64,000 bases of DNA from Anderseniella sp039978075. GTDB lineage: Bacteria > Pseudomonadota > Alphaproteobacteria > Rhizobiales > Aestuariivirgaceae. Shown here one piece after another: positions 1 to 8,900 of the stretch (its first letter is position 1; the number at the start of each line of letters is the position of its first letter). The position numbers and the translations under genes were made by a program. Below the pieces are notes generated by a model. That model was not told the DNA's origin, ran no database searches, and saw only the letters and a program-made list of their open reading frames with translations. The stretch is taken from contig JBDWCA010000002.1 in assembly GCA_039978075.1 (NCBI GenBank), forward strand, positions 310,001 to 374,000, given 5' to 3'.

Positions 1-55
1 AGCGTGTTGGTCATGAGGCATGGTTTCCGGTTGTTGACTTAGCGCACGGAATATC

Positions 56-93
56 AAAAAAGGCCTGCGCAAAACAGCAGTTTTACGCAGGCC
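56..93 (-). terminator. Rho-independent terminator of the liv operon
   Basis: On the minus strand an 8-bp GC-rich stem (GGCCTGCG with CGCAGGCC) continues after one mismatch into a 5-bp AT stem, closes on a four-base loop and is followed by a run of six T. It lies about 28 bases past the livK stop, so it ends the livGFHMK transcript. Confidence 0.85.
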
Positions 94-120
94 CGAAAAG
101 TGTGCTGGCTGAAGTTCAGT

Positions 121-1329
121 TTACTTCAACAGTTCCTTGGCCCATTTGCCATCGTCACCGACAACATTGACGGCAAACACGCCGCTGACATCGCCATTGG
201 CATCAAAGTCGGCACTGCCGGATGCGCCTTCATAATTGATGTCCTTGCCATCGGCGATCAGCTTCTTGGCTTTCGCCCATTCGCCGGGGCGAACCACTTC
301 GCCCTTGCCATCCGAAATGGCCCTGAGTGCGTCCTTGATCTTGGCACGATCGGCAGCGCCGGCTTTCTCGATGGCCAGAGCCATCATGAAAGTGGCGTCA
401 TAGCCATGGGCGGCATATGGAGCAGCCGGGTCGGCGCCTGTTGCCTTGAAGGCACCTGCGAAGGCCTGGTAGGACGCATCACCGGTGTCGGACGAAGCCT
501 GGGTGATCGAAATATTGCCTTTCAGATTGTCGGCACCGATCTGATCGATCACTGACTGGTCGAACATCCCGTCAGCGGCAAAGAACTTGCCGAACAGGCC
601 GTTTTCCAGGCTGTTCTTGATAATGGTGATGCCGCTTGAGCCATAATAGGCGAAGATCGCAATGGCTTCAGGCCCGCCCTGGGTCAGTGTCTGCAGTTCG
701 GAGCGGTATGATGCCTTGTTGGGCTCATGCGCCTGGTTGGCGGTGACCTCGCCGCCCATTTTCTTGAACTCTTCCTCAAATACCTTGGCAATGCCGGCAT
801 TGTAGTCATCGTTCGAATAGGTCATGGCGACCTTTTTGATGCCGGCCTTGTTGACCAGTGTTGCAATTGCCAGACCCTGATAGGCATCCGACGGGGCAAC
901 CCGGAACACGGTGTCATTGTCTTTCAGTTCGGTAACCGATGGTGCGGTTGCTGAGTCAGACAGCACAGCCACGCCTGCCGGGATGGTAACAGCCTGGACG
1001 GATGCGTTGGTGGCGCCGGAGCAGCTTGGACCGACAATGCCGACAACCTGTTCAACATTGACCAGCTTGCCTACCGCATCAACCGCTGCCTTCGGGTCAC
1101 AGGCACTGTCGCCGATAACCATTTCCAGCGTATCACCCTTCAACAGGCCGCCTTCCGCGTTGATCTGGTCACGGGCAAGATCGCGGCCCTTGACGATGGT
1201 AGCGACCAACTCGGCAATCGGGCCGGTTACGCCGCCGGCCGAGCCGACCTTGATGCTGTCAGCATGTGCAGCCGTCGCGAACATCGCTGCGGCACAAGCA
1301 GTTACAGCCAGTTGTTTTACAAGTTTCAT
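121..1329 (-). CDS. livK: Branched-chain amino acid ABC transporter, periplasmic substrate-binding protein (LivK type)
   Basis: Periplasmic receptor of the HAAT uptake family, delivering a branched-chain or related amino acid (or amide) to LivHMGF. The 402-residue product starts with a Sec signal (KLVKQLA, hydrophobic core, AHA cleavage near residue 23) followed by the Peripla_BP_6 opening IKVGSAGGVTGPIAE; the GPSCSGATNA segment is the usual ligand-loop region. The start has a strong GGAGGAG Shine-Dalgarno (SD) sequence. It is the last gene of livGFHMK, separated from livM by 62 bases that hold a stem-loop, and is followed by a terminator. The exact ligand cannot be read from sequence. Confidence 0.93.
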   Translation of the reverse strand: MKLVKQLAVTACAAAMFATAAHADSIKVGSAGGVTGPIAELVATIVKGRDLARDQINAEGGLLKGDTLEMVIGDSACDPKAAVDAVGKLVNVEQVVGIVGPSCSGATNASVQAVTIPAGVAVLSDSATAPSVTELKDNDTVFRVAPSDAYQGLAIATLVNKAGIKKVAMTYSNDDYNAGIAKVFEEEFKKMGGEVTANQAHEPNKASYRSELQTLTQGGPEAIAIFAYYGSSGITIIKNSLENGLFGKFFAADGMFDQSVIDQIGADNLKGNISITQASSDTGDASYQAFAGAFKATGADPAAPYAAHGYDATFMMALAIEKAGAADRAKIKDALRAISDGKGEVVRPGEWAKAKKLIADGKDINYEGASGSADFDANGDVSGVFAVNVVGDDGKWAKELLK

Positions 1330-1352
1330 TTTTACTTACTCCTCCACTGAAT

Positions 1353-1373
1353 AACAGCCGGTAGGGGGCTGTT
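1353..1373 (-). promoter_or_regulatory. Intercistronic stem-loop between livM and livK
   Basis: Inverted repeat AACAGCC / GGCTGTT with a 7-base loop, just ahead of the livK SD sequence. On the minus strand it follows a T-rich stretch rather than preceding one, so it is not a normal terminator. Such loops often protect or uncouple the mRNA of a highly expressed binding-protein gene; that role is inferred. Confidence 0.45.
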
Positions 1374-1391
1374 TCTAAAAAACATACAGTA

Positions 1392-2363
1392 TCATGAACT
1401 ATTTTTGCCCGGTGATGAAGGGCGTGTTTCAGGCAGCAGGCCTTGCGGGTTTTTCTGCAGGAAAATCTGCAAAAGCAGGCCGATAAGGAAGATGCGCACA
1501 TAGGCCGAGCGGATGCCGGCGTCGGTCATGCCGATCGCTTCCAGCAGTCTCGGCGCCACGATTTCCGAGGCCGACCACAGGGTCCAGACCAGGAACGCGC
1601 CGAGTATGGCGCCCTTGTTGTTGGCGCTGCCGCCAATCACCAGCATCACGAAAACAATGAAGGTGGCCAGTAGCGGATCCGTGGTCTGTGGATTCACAAA
1701 CTTCAGATAGTGCGCCATCAATGCACCTGCCAGGGCCATTATCATGCAGCCGATGACAAACCCTTCCATGCGGAATGTCTCGACGTTCTTGCCGGCGGCC
1801 TTGGCGGACGTTTCGTTGTCACGGATGGCGGTCATGACCCGGCCCCAAGGAGATTTCCGCGCGATTTCCATCAGCCAGTAAACGCCTGCCAGCGTTACAA
1901 GGACAACGCCTAAAAAGGCAAACTGGTTAATTGGCTCGGGCAGGCCCTCAAATGGACGCGGTATCTGCGAGATGCCGCGCGGACCATTGGTGGCCCAGGT
2001 CTCGTTGTTGACAATCAGACGGAAGATTTCCGCCAGGCCGATGGTGGCAATGGCAAGGTAATCACTTCTGAGTTTCAGGCATACCTTGCCGACCAGAAAC
2101 GCGATGACACCGGCCACCAGCATGGCGGCAATGGCGGCCACGACGTAGGGCATCTGGAAACCGCCAATGTGACTTGTATGCGGGTTGGTTGTCAGGATAG
2201 CTGCGGTGTAGGCGCCAATGCCGAAGAAACCGGCAATACCTGCATTGAACAGGCCGGTAAAACCCCATTGCACGTTGAGGCCCAGAGCCAGAATGGCGTA
2301 CATGCCGCCGACCGTGAGCAGCGAGACGCCATAGAGCATGTATCCGTAAAGTACCGGGTCCAT
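1392..2363 (-). CDS. livM: Branched-chain amino acid ABC transporter permease LivM
   Basis: Inner-membrane permease (BPD_transp_2 family), 323 residues, forming the channel with LivH. Many hydrophobic segments are visible from residue 10 on; the LALGLNVQWGFTGLFNAGIAGFF stretch and the cytoplasmic motif around AIRDNETSAKAAGKNV, which contacts the ATPase, are family hallmarks. Its ATG directly follows the TAG stop of livH with no spacer, so the two are probably translationally coupled. Length is normal for LivM. Confidence 0.93.
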   Translation of the reverse strand: MDPVLYGYMLYGVSLLTVGGMYAILALGLNVQWGFTGLFNAGIAGFFGIGAYTAAILTTNPHTSHIGGFQMPYVVAAIAAMLVAGVIAFLVGKVCLKLRSDYLAIATIGLAEIFRLIVNNETWATNGPRGISQIPRPFEGLPEPINQFAFLGVVLVTLAGVYWLMEIARKSPWGRVMTAIRDNETSAKAAGKNVETFRMEGFVIGCMIMALAGALMAHYLKFVNPQTTDPLLATFIVFVMLVIGGSANNKGAILGAFLVWTLWSASEIVAPRLLEAIGMTDAGIRSAYVRIFLIGLLLQIFLQKNPQGLLPETRPSSPGKNSS

Positions 2364-3269
2364 CTAAAAGCTCTTCCCTTTGAACAGGCCTGTCGGGCGC
2401 CATACCAGTATTGCGATCATGATCGCAAATGCGATGCCCTGCTTGTAACCCGGCTCGAGCAACGGTCCATCGCCCAACCAGGGATATGATGACAGTTCTT
2501 CAGCAACTCCGATGACCAGGCCACCCGCCATTGCGCCGTAAGGTTTGCCGACACCGCCGAGGATGGCAGCCGCAAACATCGGCAGCAGGATCTTGAAGCC
2601 CATCATGGTGTCAACCTGGGTGTCCACGGCCAGAAACACACCTGCTGCACAGGCCAGGCCTGCCCCCATCACCCACGTCGCCATGACCACTTTTTCAGTG
2701 TTGATACCGGTCAGCCGGGCCAGCTCCGGTGAGTCAGACGTGGCTCGCATCGCCTTGCCGATTTTTGTGTAGGTGAGCACGTAGTGGACTGCATACATCA
2801 ACAACAGTGCGCCACCGACAATGAAGACGTGCTTGAGCGGGAAGCTGAAGAAATCAAACAAGTGCATGCGCGGCTGGATACCGGGCAGAATGGTCTTCAA
2901 CTGCACGCCCCACGAAAACTGGGTTACAGACCGGATCATCAGCATCAGTCCGAAGGATGCGATCACCAGTATGATGACAGGCGATGCCCGCAACGGTCTG
3001 TAGAACGCCTTGTCGATCAACAGCACGACCATGATCGTCAGCATCATAGAAACCGGCATCAGGACCAGCAGGATCGCCACCATGGATTTGAAGCCGGTCA
3101 GTTGCACCAAAGACCAGGCAATGTAGACACCCAGTGTCATGGTTTCGCCATGCGCGAAGTTTGCAAAGCGCAGGATACCGAAAGTCATGGTAATGCCGAT
3201 GGCGCCGAGTGCATAGATTGAACCAAGTACCAGGCCGGGGATCAGGTAGAAATTGATGAATTCAGCCAT
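2364..3269 (-). CDS. livH: Branched-chain amino acid ABC transporter permease LivH
   Basis: Second permease of the importer, 301 residues from the ATG at 3269 (MAEFINFYLIPG). An in-frame upstream extension exists but overlaps livF and lacks family similarity, so the inner start was chosen; it lies 4 bases after the livF stop. LGSIYALGAIGITMTFGILR and the later RATSDSPELARLTGINTEKV coupling segment and AAILGGVGKPYGAMAGG are typical of LivH. Confidence 0.93.
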   Translation of the reverse strand: MAEFINFYLIPGLVLGSIYALGAIGITMTFGILRFANFAHGETMTLGVYIAWSLVQLTGFKSMVAILLVLMPVSMMLTIMVVLLIDKAFYRPLRASPVIILVIASFGLMLMIRSVTQFSWGVQLKTILPGIQPRMHLFDFFSFPLKHVFIVGGALLLMYAVHYVLTYTKIGKAMRATSDSPELARLTGINTEKVVMATWVMGAGLACAAGVFLAVDTQVDTMMGFKILLPMFAAAILGGVGKPYGAMAGGLVIGVAEELSSYPWLGDGPLLEPGYKQGIAFAIMIAILVWRPTGLFKGKSF

Positions 3270-3273
3270 GGAC

Positions 3274-4056
3274 TTAAGTCTTCCCGCTTTTGCGGGGCTG
3301 TTTTTTTGCCGCAGGTTTTTGTGTTTTTGCAGGTGGTTTTTCAGGCTGCTTGCCTCCACCAAGGAACATTTCGGCCACTTCCGGGTCGTTCAGCAGGTCC
3401 TGGCCGGTACCTTCAAACCGGTTTTTGCCGTCCACCAGCACATAGCCCCTGTTGGCGATCCCCAGCGCCTGCTTGGCATTTTGTTCGACCATCAGGATGG
3501 GTGTGCCGGCGCTGTTGATCGTCCTGACGGTTTCAAAAATCTCGCCCCGGAACTTCGGCGACAGGCCGGCAGTAGGCTCATCCAGTAACAGGATTTTCGG
3601 TTCCAGCATCAACGCCTTGCCCATGGCCACCATCTGTCGCTGGCCGCCGGACAGGGTGCCTGCCGGCTGCAGGCGCTTTTCCAGCAGCGGCGGAAACATC
3701 TCATAGATTTCCTTCAGCCGCGGCTTGAAATCATCGGTGCGCACGAACGCTCCCATTTCAAGGTTTTCCTCGACCGTAAGGCTGGGAAAAATGTTGCCGG
3801 TTTGCGGTACATAGCACACGCCCTGGCGCACCACCTTTTCCGGCGGTGTATTGGTGATGGTATTACCATCCAGCAATACCGCGCCGTCGGTGAGTTTGAG
3901 CAGTCCGAAGACCGCCTTCATGGCGGTGGACTTGCCCGCGCCGTTGGGTCCGATGATGACGACGATCTCACCGGCATCAACGTGCAATGAAACACCGTGC
4001 AGAATCTGTGTGTCGCCATATCCGCCCACGACATTGTCAAGTTCAAGGACACTCAT
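3274..4056 (-). CDS. livF: Branched-chain amino acid ABC transporter ATP-binding protein LivF
   Basis: Cytoplasmic ATPase subunit, 260 residues. Walker A GPNGAGKST is at 36-44, the LSGGQRQ signature and Walker B LLLDEPTAGLSP follow in order, and the switch histidine is replaced by glutamine in MVEQNAKQ, as is normal in LivF. The last roughly 25 residues form a Lys/Pro-rich tail (KQPEKPPAKTQK onward) absent from standard LivF, which ends near the MFLGG motif. The start codon overlaps the livG stop by one base. Confidence 0.93.
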   Translation of the reverse strand: MSVLELDNVVGGYGDTQILHGVSLHVDAGEIVVIIGPNGAGKSTAMKAVFGLLKLTDGAVLLDGNTITNTPPEKVVRQGVCYVPQTGNIFPSLTVEENLEMGAFVRTDDFKPRLKEIYEMFPPLLEKRLQPAGTLSGGQRQMVAMGKALMLEPKILLLDEPTAGLSPKFRGEIFETVRTINSAGTPILMVEQNAKQALGIANRGYVLVDGKNRFEGTGQDLLNDPEVAEMFLGGGKQPEKPPAKTQKPAAKKQPRKSGKT

Positions 4057-4823
4057 CAGGCCGCTTCCTCGCCGCCGCCGAGATAGGCATCCAGTACATC
4101 CGGGTTGGAGCGTACTTCCTCCATTGTTCCCTGCATCAGTACGGTTCCTTCCGCCAGCACGATGATCGGGTCACACAGCGCAGCGATCAGATCCATGTCA
4201 TGCTCGATAACGCAGAATGTGTAGCCGCGCTCTTCACGCAGCCTGGTAATCATCTCGCGGATCTTGAGAAGCAGCGTCGGATTGACGCCGGCGCCTGGTT
4301 CATCGAGCAATACCAGTTTCGCGTCGGTCATCATGGTGCGGCCCAGCTCAAGCAGCTTTTTCTGACCGCCGGACAAGTTCCCGGCACGTTCGTCCCTGAG
4401 ATGGGAAATCGACAGGAACTCGAGCGCGTCTTCCGCCATATGGCGAACCTGTTGCTCGCGCGCTTTCACCGCGCCCGGCTTCAACCAGTTGTTGAAGATG
4501 TGTTCACCCGGTTGTGCCGAGGGTACAACCATCAGGTTTTCCAGCACGGTCATCTTGGCGAATTCGTGCGGAATCTGGAATGTACGGACAATGCCGAGGT
4601 GAAACATTTTGTGGGTCGGCAGCCCGGCAATGTTCTCACCCTGGAAAACAATCCTGCCGGCGGTCGGCTCCATTTCGCCTGCAATCATGTTGAAGGTCGT
4701 CGTTTTGCCCGCGCCGTTCGGGCCGATCAATCCGGTGATTGATCCTTCTTCAATTTTGAAACTGCAGTCATGTACAGCCTGCAGCCCGCCAAAGCTTTTG
4801 CTTAGCTTTTCTACGCTTAACAC
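4056..4823 (-). CDS. livG: Branched-chain amino acid ABC transporter ATP-binding protein LivG
   Basis: First gene of the liv operon, 255 residues. Walker A GPNGAGKT at 34-41, signature LSGGQKKLLELGR, Walker B LVLLDEPGAGVNP, and the LivG C-terminal segment ending DAYLGG are all intact. The promoter must lie in the 169 bases shared with the divergent methyltransferase gene; no confident -35/-10 pair is seen there. Confidence 0.93.
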   Translation of the reverse strand: MLSVEKLSKSFGGLQAVHDCSFKIEEGSITGLIGPNGAGKTTTFNMIAGEMEPTAGRIVFQGENIAGLPTHKMFHLGIVRTFQIPHEFAKMTVLENLMVVPSAQPGEHIFNNWLKPGAVKAREQQVRHMAEDALEFLSISHLRDERAGNLSGGQKKLLELGRTMMTDAKLVLLDEPGAGVNPTLLLKIREMITRLREERGYTFCVIEHDMDLIAALCDPIIVLAEGTVLMQGTMEEVRSNPDVLDAYLGGGEEAA

Positions 4824-4992
4824 GAAATGCCCACCCTGTTATCCCAGTTGCGAATTGGGCTTTCGCCAACCATCGCGAGTGCAATATGATCAGTCCGGGC
4901 AGATACTTGCAAGTCATCAGATAAAGTTTCTTGCAGGAAATGGAGACTGATCTGAACGTTCCGGATCAGCCGGGAAACAGGTGAGGCGTGAG

Positions 4993-5772
4993 ATGACGCA
5001 GTCTGAAGAACTTTATCCGGAGCCTGTCATCGGGTTTCTGGAAATGTTGTGGGGGCGCGGCTGGTTGTCGCCTGGCGGGCCGGATGAACTCGCCCGTTTG
5101 CTTAAAGGTGAAGACTTTCGCGGCAAACACGTTCTCGATATCGGATGTGGGGCCGGTGGCATTGATTGTCTGCTGGTCAAGGAATATGGCGCAGCGAAAG
5201 TCACCGGCATTGATGTGGAGGCCTCTGTGCTGGCGGCAGCCCACAGGCGCATTCATGAAGCCGGTATTGCCGACCGTGTGCAACTGATGCAGGTAGAGCC
5301 GGGTCCGTTGCCGTTTGCAGACGCCATGTTCGATGTGGTGTTTTCAAAGGATTCCATCGTTCACATTCCGGATAAGCATGAATTGGCAAGGGGGGTGTTT
5401 CGCGGTCTGAAACCAGGCGGCAGGTTCGTGGCATCCGACTGGCTGATGTCGCATGACGGGGCGCCATCGCCGGATATGCGGGTGTACCTCAAATCGGAAG
5501 ACCTTGGGTTCGGCATGGCATCGCCGATGGCTTACGCAGATGCCCTGGAACAGGCGGGATTTGTCGATGTGGTATTGACCAACCGCAATGCGTGGTATTG
5601 CGATCAGGCCAAACGGGAACTGGCCCTGCTGCAAGGTGAGCTGCACGCCGAGGCGGTTGCGGAACTGGGGCATGAACTGGTTGATCATAATATCAGCACG
5701 TGGGGACTGATGATCAAGGTACTGGAGACAGGCGAGCATTGCCCGCATCATGTGCGTGGACGAAAACCATGA
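4993..5772 (+). CDS. SAM-dependent methyltransferase, phosphoethanolamine N-methyltransferase-like
   Basis: Class I methyltransferase of 259 residues. The SAM-binding motif I is VLDIGCGAGGID; KDSIVHIPDK and the post-motif LKPGGRFVASDWL follow. The layout, including SPGGPDEL before motif I and a late YADALEQAGF helix, resembles phosphoethanolamine/phosphobase methyltransferases that make phosphocholine. A GTG start 12 bases upstream (4981) is an alternative. The stop overlaps the start of a BetI-like repressor (ATGA), so the pair is co-translated, which supports a role in choline or betaine metabolism. The substrate is inferred, not proven. Confidence 0.75.
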   Translation: MTQSEELYPEPVIGFLEMLWGRGWLSPGGPDELARLLKGEDFRGKHVLDIGCGAGGIDCLLVKEYGAAKVTGIDVEASVLAAAHRRIHEAGIADRVQLMQVEPGPLPFADAMFDVVFSKDSIVHIPDKHELARGVFRGLKPGGRFVASDWLMSHDGAPSPDMRVYLKSEDLGFGMASPMAYADALEQAGFVDVVLTNRNAWYCDQAKRELALLQGELHAEAVAELGHELVDHNISTWGLMIKVLETGEHCPHHVRGRKP

Positions 5773-6416
5773 CGCTGTCAGAAAGATCAAGGCCGAGAAA
5801 AGCCACCCGCGACGTGCGCCGCAGGCAGCTCATCGAAGCAACCATCGATGTGCTTGCCACGCGCGGGTATGCCAGCCTGACCATCAGCGATGTATCGCGC
5901 GGGGCCGGGCTATCTCTGGGTATCGTGAATTTTCATTTTGAGTCCAAGGCAGCACTGCTTGCCGACACGTTGAAATACCTGGCAGTCCAGTATCGCGACA
6001 ACTGGATGGCGGCAGTCAACGCGGCCGGCGATGATCCCGCCGCCCGGCTGTACGCCATGACCAGCGCTGATTTTGGCGAAGATGTCTGCACCCCGCGCAC
6101 GCTGCAGGGCTGGGTGAGCTTCTGGGCCGAGGCCCAGTCACAACCTGCCTATGATGAAGTGTATGGTGAGGATGAAGCTGAATACCTGAAAACGCTGGAA
6201 GCCATGTGCGCCGATCTTTCGAGCCATGGCGACTACAACAGGCCGCAATCAGGCAAGCTCGACGCCCGTGTGATCAATGCGCTGACCGACGGATTGTGGG
6301 TCGCACTCGCCCATACGCCGCCGGGCATAACCAGGTCCGAGGCCCTTAACACCCTGCACAATTGCCTGGCCGCGTTTTACCCTGCGCATTTTGACGCAAA
6401 CGGGCCTGTCAATTGA
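5769..6416 (+). CDS. TetR-family regulator, BetI-like
   Basis: 215-residue TetR repressor. An N-terminal basic arm (RPRKATRDVRRRQL) precedes the helix-turn-helix (LTISDVSRGAGLSLGIVNFHF), and the ligand domain contains GWVSFWAEAQ, matching the W-x-x-FWA element of BetI, the choline-responsive repressor of glycine betaine synthesis. ATGA overlap with the upstream methyltransferase gene suggests it controls that operon or a separate bet operon; no betAB genes are in the window. Confidence 0.8.
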   Translation: MTLSERSRPRKATRDVRRRQLIEATIDVLATRGYASLTISDVSRGAGLSLGIVNFHFESKAALLADTLKYLAVQYRDNWMAAVNAAGDDPAARLYAMTSADFGEDVCTPRTLQGWVSFWAEAQSQPAYDEVYGEDEAEYLKTLEAMCADLSSHGDYNRPQSGKLDARVINALTDGLWVALAHTPPGITRSEALNTLHNCLAAFYPAHFDANGPVN

Positions 6417-6498
6417 CCCTGACCCACATTGGTTTATAAGACGCGGGAACTCATTCCTTTCCTCTTTCGGGCAAAGCCCAAACTTATCGGAGATAACC

Positions 6499-7506
6499 AT
6501 GGCGGTACGCGTTGCAATCAACGGATTTGGTCGCATTGGGCGCAATATTTTGCGCGCCATTGCTGAGTCGGGACGCAAGGACATAAAGGTCGTTGCGATC
6601 AATGATCTGGGCCCGGTGGAAACCAATGCCCATCTACTGCGTTTCGACAGTGTGCACGGCAAGTTCCCCGGAACCGTCAAGGTCAAGGATGATCAGATCA
6701 ACTGTGGCACTGGATGGATCAAGGTGACCGCAGAACGTGACCCGTCCAAGCTTCCGTGGAAGGAAATCGGCGTTGACGTAGCGATGGAATGCACCGGCAT
6801 TTTCACTTCGCGCGATGCTGCCGCAGCGCACCTGAAGGCCGGCGCCAAGGAAGTGTTGATTTCAGCACCAGGCGCAAATGCCGACATGACGGTGGTTTAC
6901 GGCGTGAACCACGATCAGCTTACCGGCAAGCACAAGGTCGTCTCCAATGCGTCGTGCACCACCAACTGCCTGGCACCGGTGGCCAAGGTGCTGAATGATT
7001 CATTTGGTATCGAGCACGGTTTCATGACCACTATCCATGCCTACACCGGCGACCAGCCGACACTGGATACCATGCACAAGGATCTCTATCGCGGCCGGGC
7101 TGCCGCAGTGTCGATGATCCCTACTTCTACCGGTGCAGCGAAGGCCGTCGGTCTTGTTTTGCCGGAACTGAACGGCAAGCTTGACGGCGTGGCCATTCGC
7201 GTGCCGACACCGAATGTGTCGGTGGTTGATCTGAAATGCGTGATGTCCAAATCGGTTACGGTTGAACAGGTCAACCGCGCCATGATCAAGGCGTCCAAGG
7301 GTGACCTGAAGGGTATTCTGGCCGTCACTGATCAACCCAATGTGTCGATTGATTTCAATCATGACCCGCATTCTTCAACGCTTCATCTCGACCAGACCAA
7401 GGTGATGGATGGCACGCTGGTCCGGGTGATGAGCTGGTACGACAATGAGTGGGGCTTCTCAAACCGCATGGCCGACACGGCTGTCGCCCTGCACAAGGCA
7501 AAGTAA
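6499..7506 (+). CDS. gap: Glyceraldehyde-3-phosphate dehydrogenase, type I
   Basis: 335-residue GAPDH. It oxidises glyceraldehyde 3-phosphate to 1,3-bisphosphoglycerate in central carbon metabolism. Visible: Rossmann VAINGFGRIGRN at 4-15, Asp36 in AINDLG (NAD preference), catalytic Cys153 in SNASCTTNC, and WYDNEWGFS near the C-terminus. The INDLGPVETNAHLLRFDS segment is typical of alphaproteobacterial gap/cbbG. An upstream in-frame extension to 6391 overlaps the preceding gene and is not conserved. rpe follows after 6 bases. Confidence 0.97.
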   Translation: MAVRVAINGFGRIGRNILRAIAESGRKDIKVVAINDLGPVETNAHLLRFDSVHGKFPGTVKVKDDQINCGTGWIKVTAERDPSKLPWKEIGVDVAMECTGIFTSRDAAAAHLKAGAKEVLISAPGANADMTVVYGVNHDQLTGKHKVVSNASCTTNCLAPVAKVLNDSFGIEHGFMTTIHAYTGDQPTLDTMHKDLYRGRAAAVSMIPTSTGAAKAVGLVLPELNGKLDGVAIRVPTPNVSVVDLKCVMSKSVTVEQVNRAMIKASKGDLKGILAVTDQPNVSIDFNHDPHSSTLHLDQTKVMDGTLVRVMSWYDNEWGFSNRMADTAVALHKAK

Positions 7507-7512
7507 TCAGTC

Positions 7513-8187
7513 ATGGCGCGCCCCATACTCATTTCACCGTCGATCCTGTCGGCAGATTTTGCCAGGCTGGGAGACGAGGTGCGCGCCATTGATGAACAGG
7601 GCTGCGACTGGGTGCATGTCGATGTGATGGACGGGCATTTTGCGCCCAACATCACAATCGGCCCGATGATTGTGAAAGCCATTCGGCCGGTGACCAAAAA
7701 GGTGCTCGACGTGCATCTGATGATTACCCCGGCCGATCCGTTCATTGCAGCGTTTGCCGAGGCCGGGTCCGACATCATTACGGTTCATGCCGAAGCGGGT
7801 CCGCATCTTGACCGCACACTTCAACTGATCAGGTCGCTTGGGAAAAAGGCCGGGGTGTCGCTCAACCCGTCGACACCGGAAAACGTGATCGAATATGTGC
7901 TCGACAAGCTCGATCTCATACTGGTCATGACGGTTAATCCCGGTTTCGGCGGACAGGCCTTCATTCCCGAAATGGCAACCAAAATTGCCCGCATCAGGGA
8001 TATGGTCGGTGGCCGCGACATCCATATTGAAGTGGATGGCGGCATCAGTGAAAAGACCGCCGGTATCGTCGCTGCTGCCGGCGCGGATGTTCTGGTAGCC
8101 GGTTCTGCTGTCTACCAGAACAATGATCCGGCCAGATACGGCGCCAACATCGACGCCATTCGGACCGCCGCGGTTTCCGCGATCTAG
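7513..8187 (+). CDS. rpe: Ribulose-phosphate 3-epimerase
   Basis: 224-residue TIM-barrel enzyme interconverting ribulose 5-phosphate and xylulose 5-phosphate. Motifs in order: ISPSILSADF, HVDVMDGHFAPN (metal ligands His and Asp), DVHLMI, VMTVNPGFGGQ, and EVDGGI followed by the phosphate-binding VAGSAVY. Probably one transcript with gap, a pairing that suits glycolysis, pentose phosphate or Calvin-cycle flux. Confidence 0.97.
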   Translation: MARPILISPSILSADFARLGDEVRAIDEQGCDWVHVDVMDGHFAPNITIGPMIVKAIRPVTKKVLDVHLMITPADPFIAAFAEAGSDIITVHAEAGPHLDRTLQLIRSLGKKAGVSLNPSTPENVIEYVLDKLDLILVMTVNPGFGGQAFIPEMATKIARIRDMVGGRDIHIEVDGGISEKTAGIVAAAGADVLVAGSAVYQNNDPARYGANIDAIRTAAVSAI

Positions 8188-8205
8188 GGTGATTTGAGTT
8201 TATAT

Positions 8206-8477
8206 CGCTCACGCAAGCAGCCTTACGGCTGCGCTCCGCTGGGGGCGCACTTCGTGCGGCGCGCGGTCGCGCTAGCCTCAGCACTGACGTGCTTCGGAAT
8301 GGAGTTCATCACTATGGTTGTTCAAGGTCGGAGAACGGCCTGAGCGAAGCGAAGAAAGCTGTTCGACCAGAATAATGGATAACCATCTGGATGATGATCT
8401 CCAACTAGGCCCGACGGGCCTCGGGCCGGTCAGGCCCGCCCTCGCGGAGCGCAGCCGTCAGGCTGCTTGCGTGAGCG
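8206..8477. repeat. 272-bp element with 34-bp imperfect terminal inverted repeats
   Basis: The arms at 8206-8239 and 8444-8477 are reverse complements of each other at 33 of 34 positions (core GCAAGCAGCC...GGCTGCTTGC). The 204-bp interior has smaller palindromes, such as CGCAC-ttc-GTGCG near 8246 and GGCCC-gac-GGGCC at 8408-8420. No convincing gene lies inside. It begins 18 bases after the rpe stop. It could be a miniature non-autonomous transposon or a structured RNA; no target-site duplication was recognised with confidence. Confidence 0.75.
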
Positions 8478-8900
8478 GAATAAAACAAAAACTTCTATTA
8501 CATCAAAGCAGAAGGGCCACCCTGTTGCCAGAGCGGCCCTTCGCCATCAGCAGTGGCCTCAGCTTCAGTAAAGCCTGCACAAAAGCTATCGGAACCGGGG
8601 GAAGCCCGACAACCACAGGTTGCTTCCAGCTATGTCCACTGCGACAGTCGTTGGTTCAAGATAAGTTGTTCCCGTCTACCAGACCCCCCAAAGCAGAACG
8701 TGTTTCTCAAAGAATGGAAGTCGTTCGACATTGCTGTCTCATACGTCTCCTCAAGCTGGTACTATATAACGCCGAGGCGGACCTGACCAGATGTAATATT
8801 CAGTAAGCAATTAATCCGGCTGGCTTATTTGAAAGCGCATATCTGGAAAACTAGCAAGTTTACCTTTGGGAATAAATAGACGAACCTAGAAGAGCACGCG
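8478..8900. other. Intergenic stretch with no supported gene
   Basis: About 420 bases between the inverted-repeat element and hisG. Base composition drops toward AT near hisG. An 8-bp hairpin (GAAGGGCC/GGCCCTTC, 8511-8542) is present but has no T run on either side. Open frames here show no family signature, no SD sequence and inconsistent codon use, so none is called. Confidence 0.5.

Noticed and set aside
8511..8542. Hairpin GAAGGGCC/GGCCCTTC as a terminator
   Set aside because: No T run on either strand after the stem, and it is over 300 bases from the rpe and hisG ends.
8318..8806. 162-codon plus-strand open frame through the inverted-repeat element
   Set aside because: It reads through one arm of the inverted repeat, has no SD and no homologous pattern, and codon use changes along its length.
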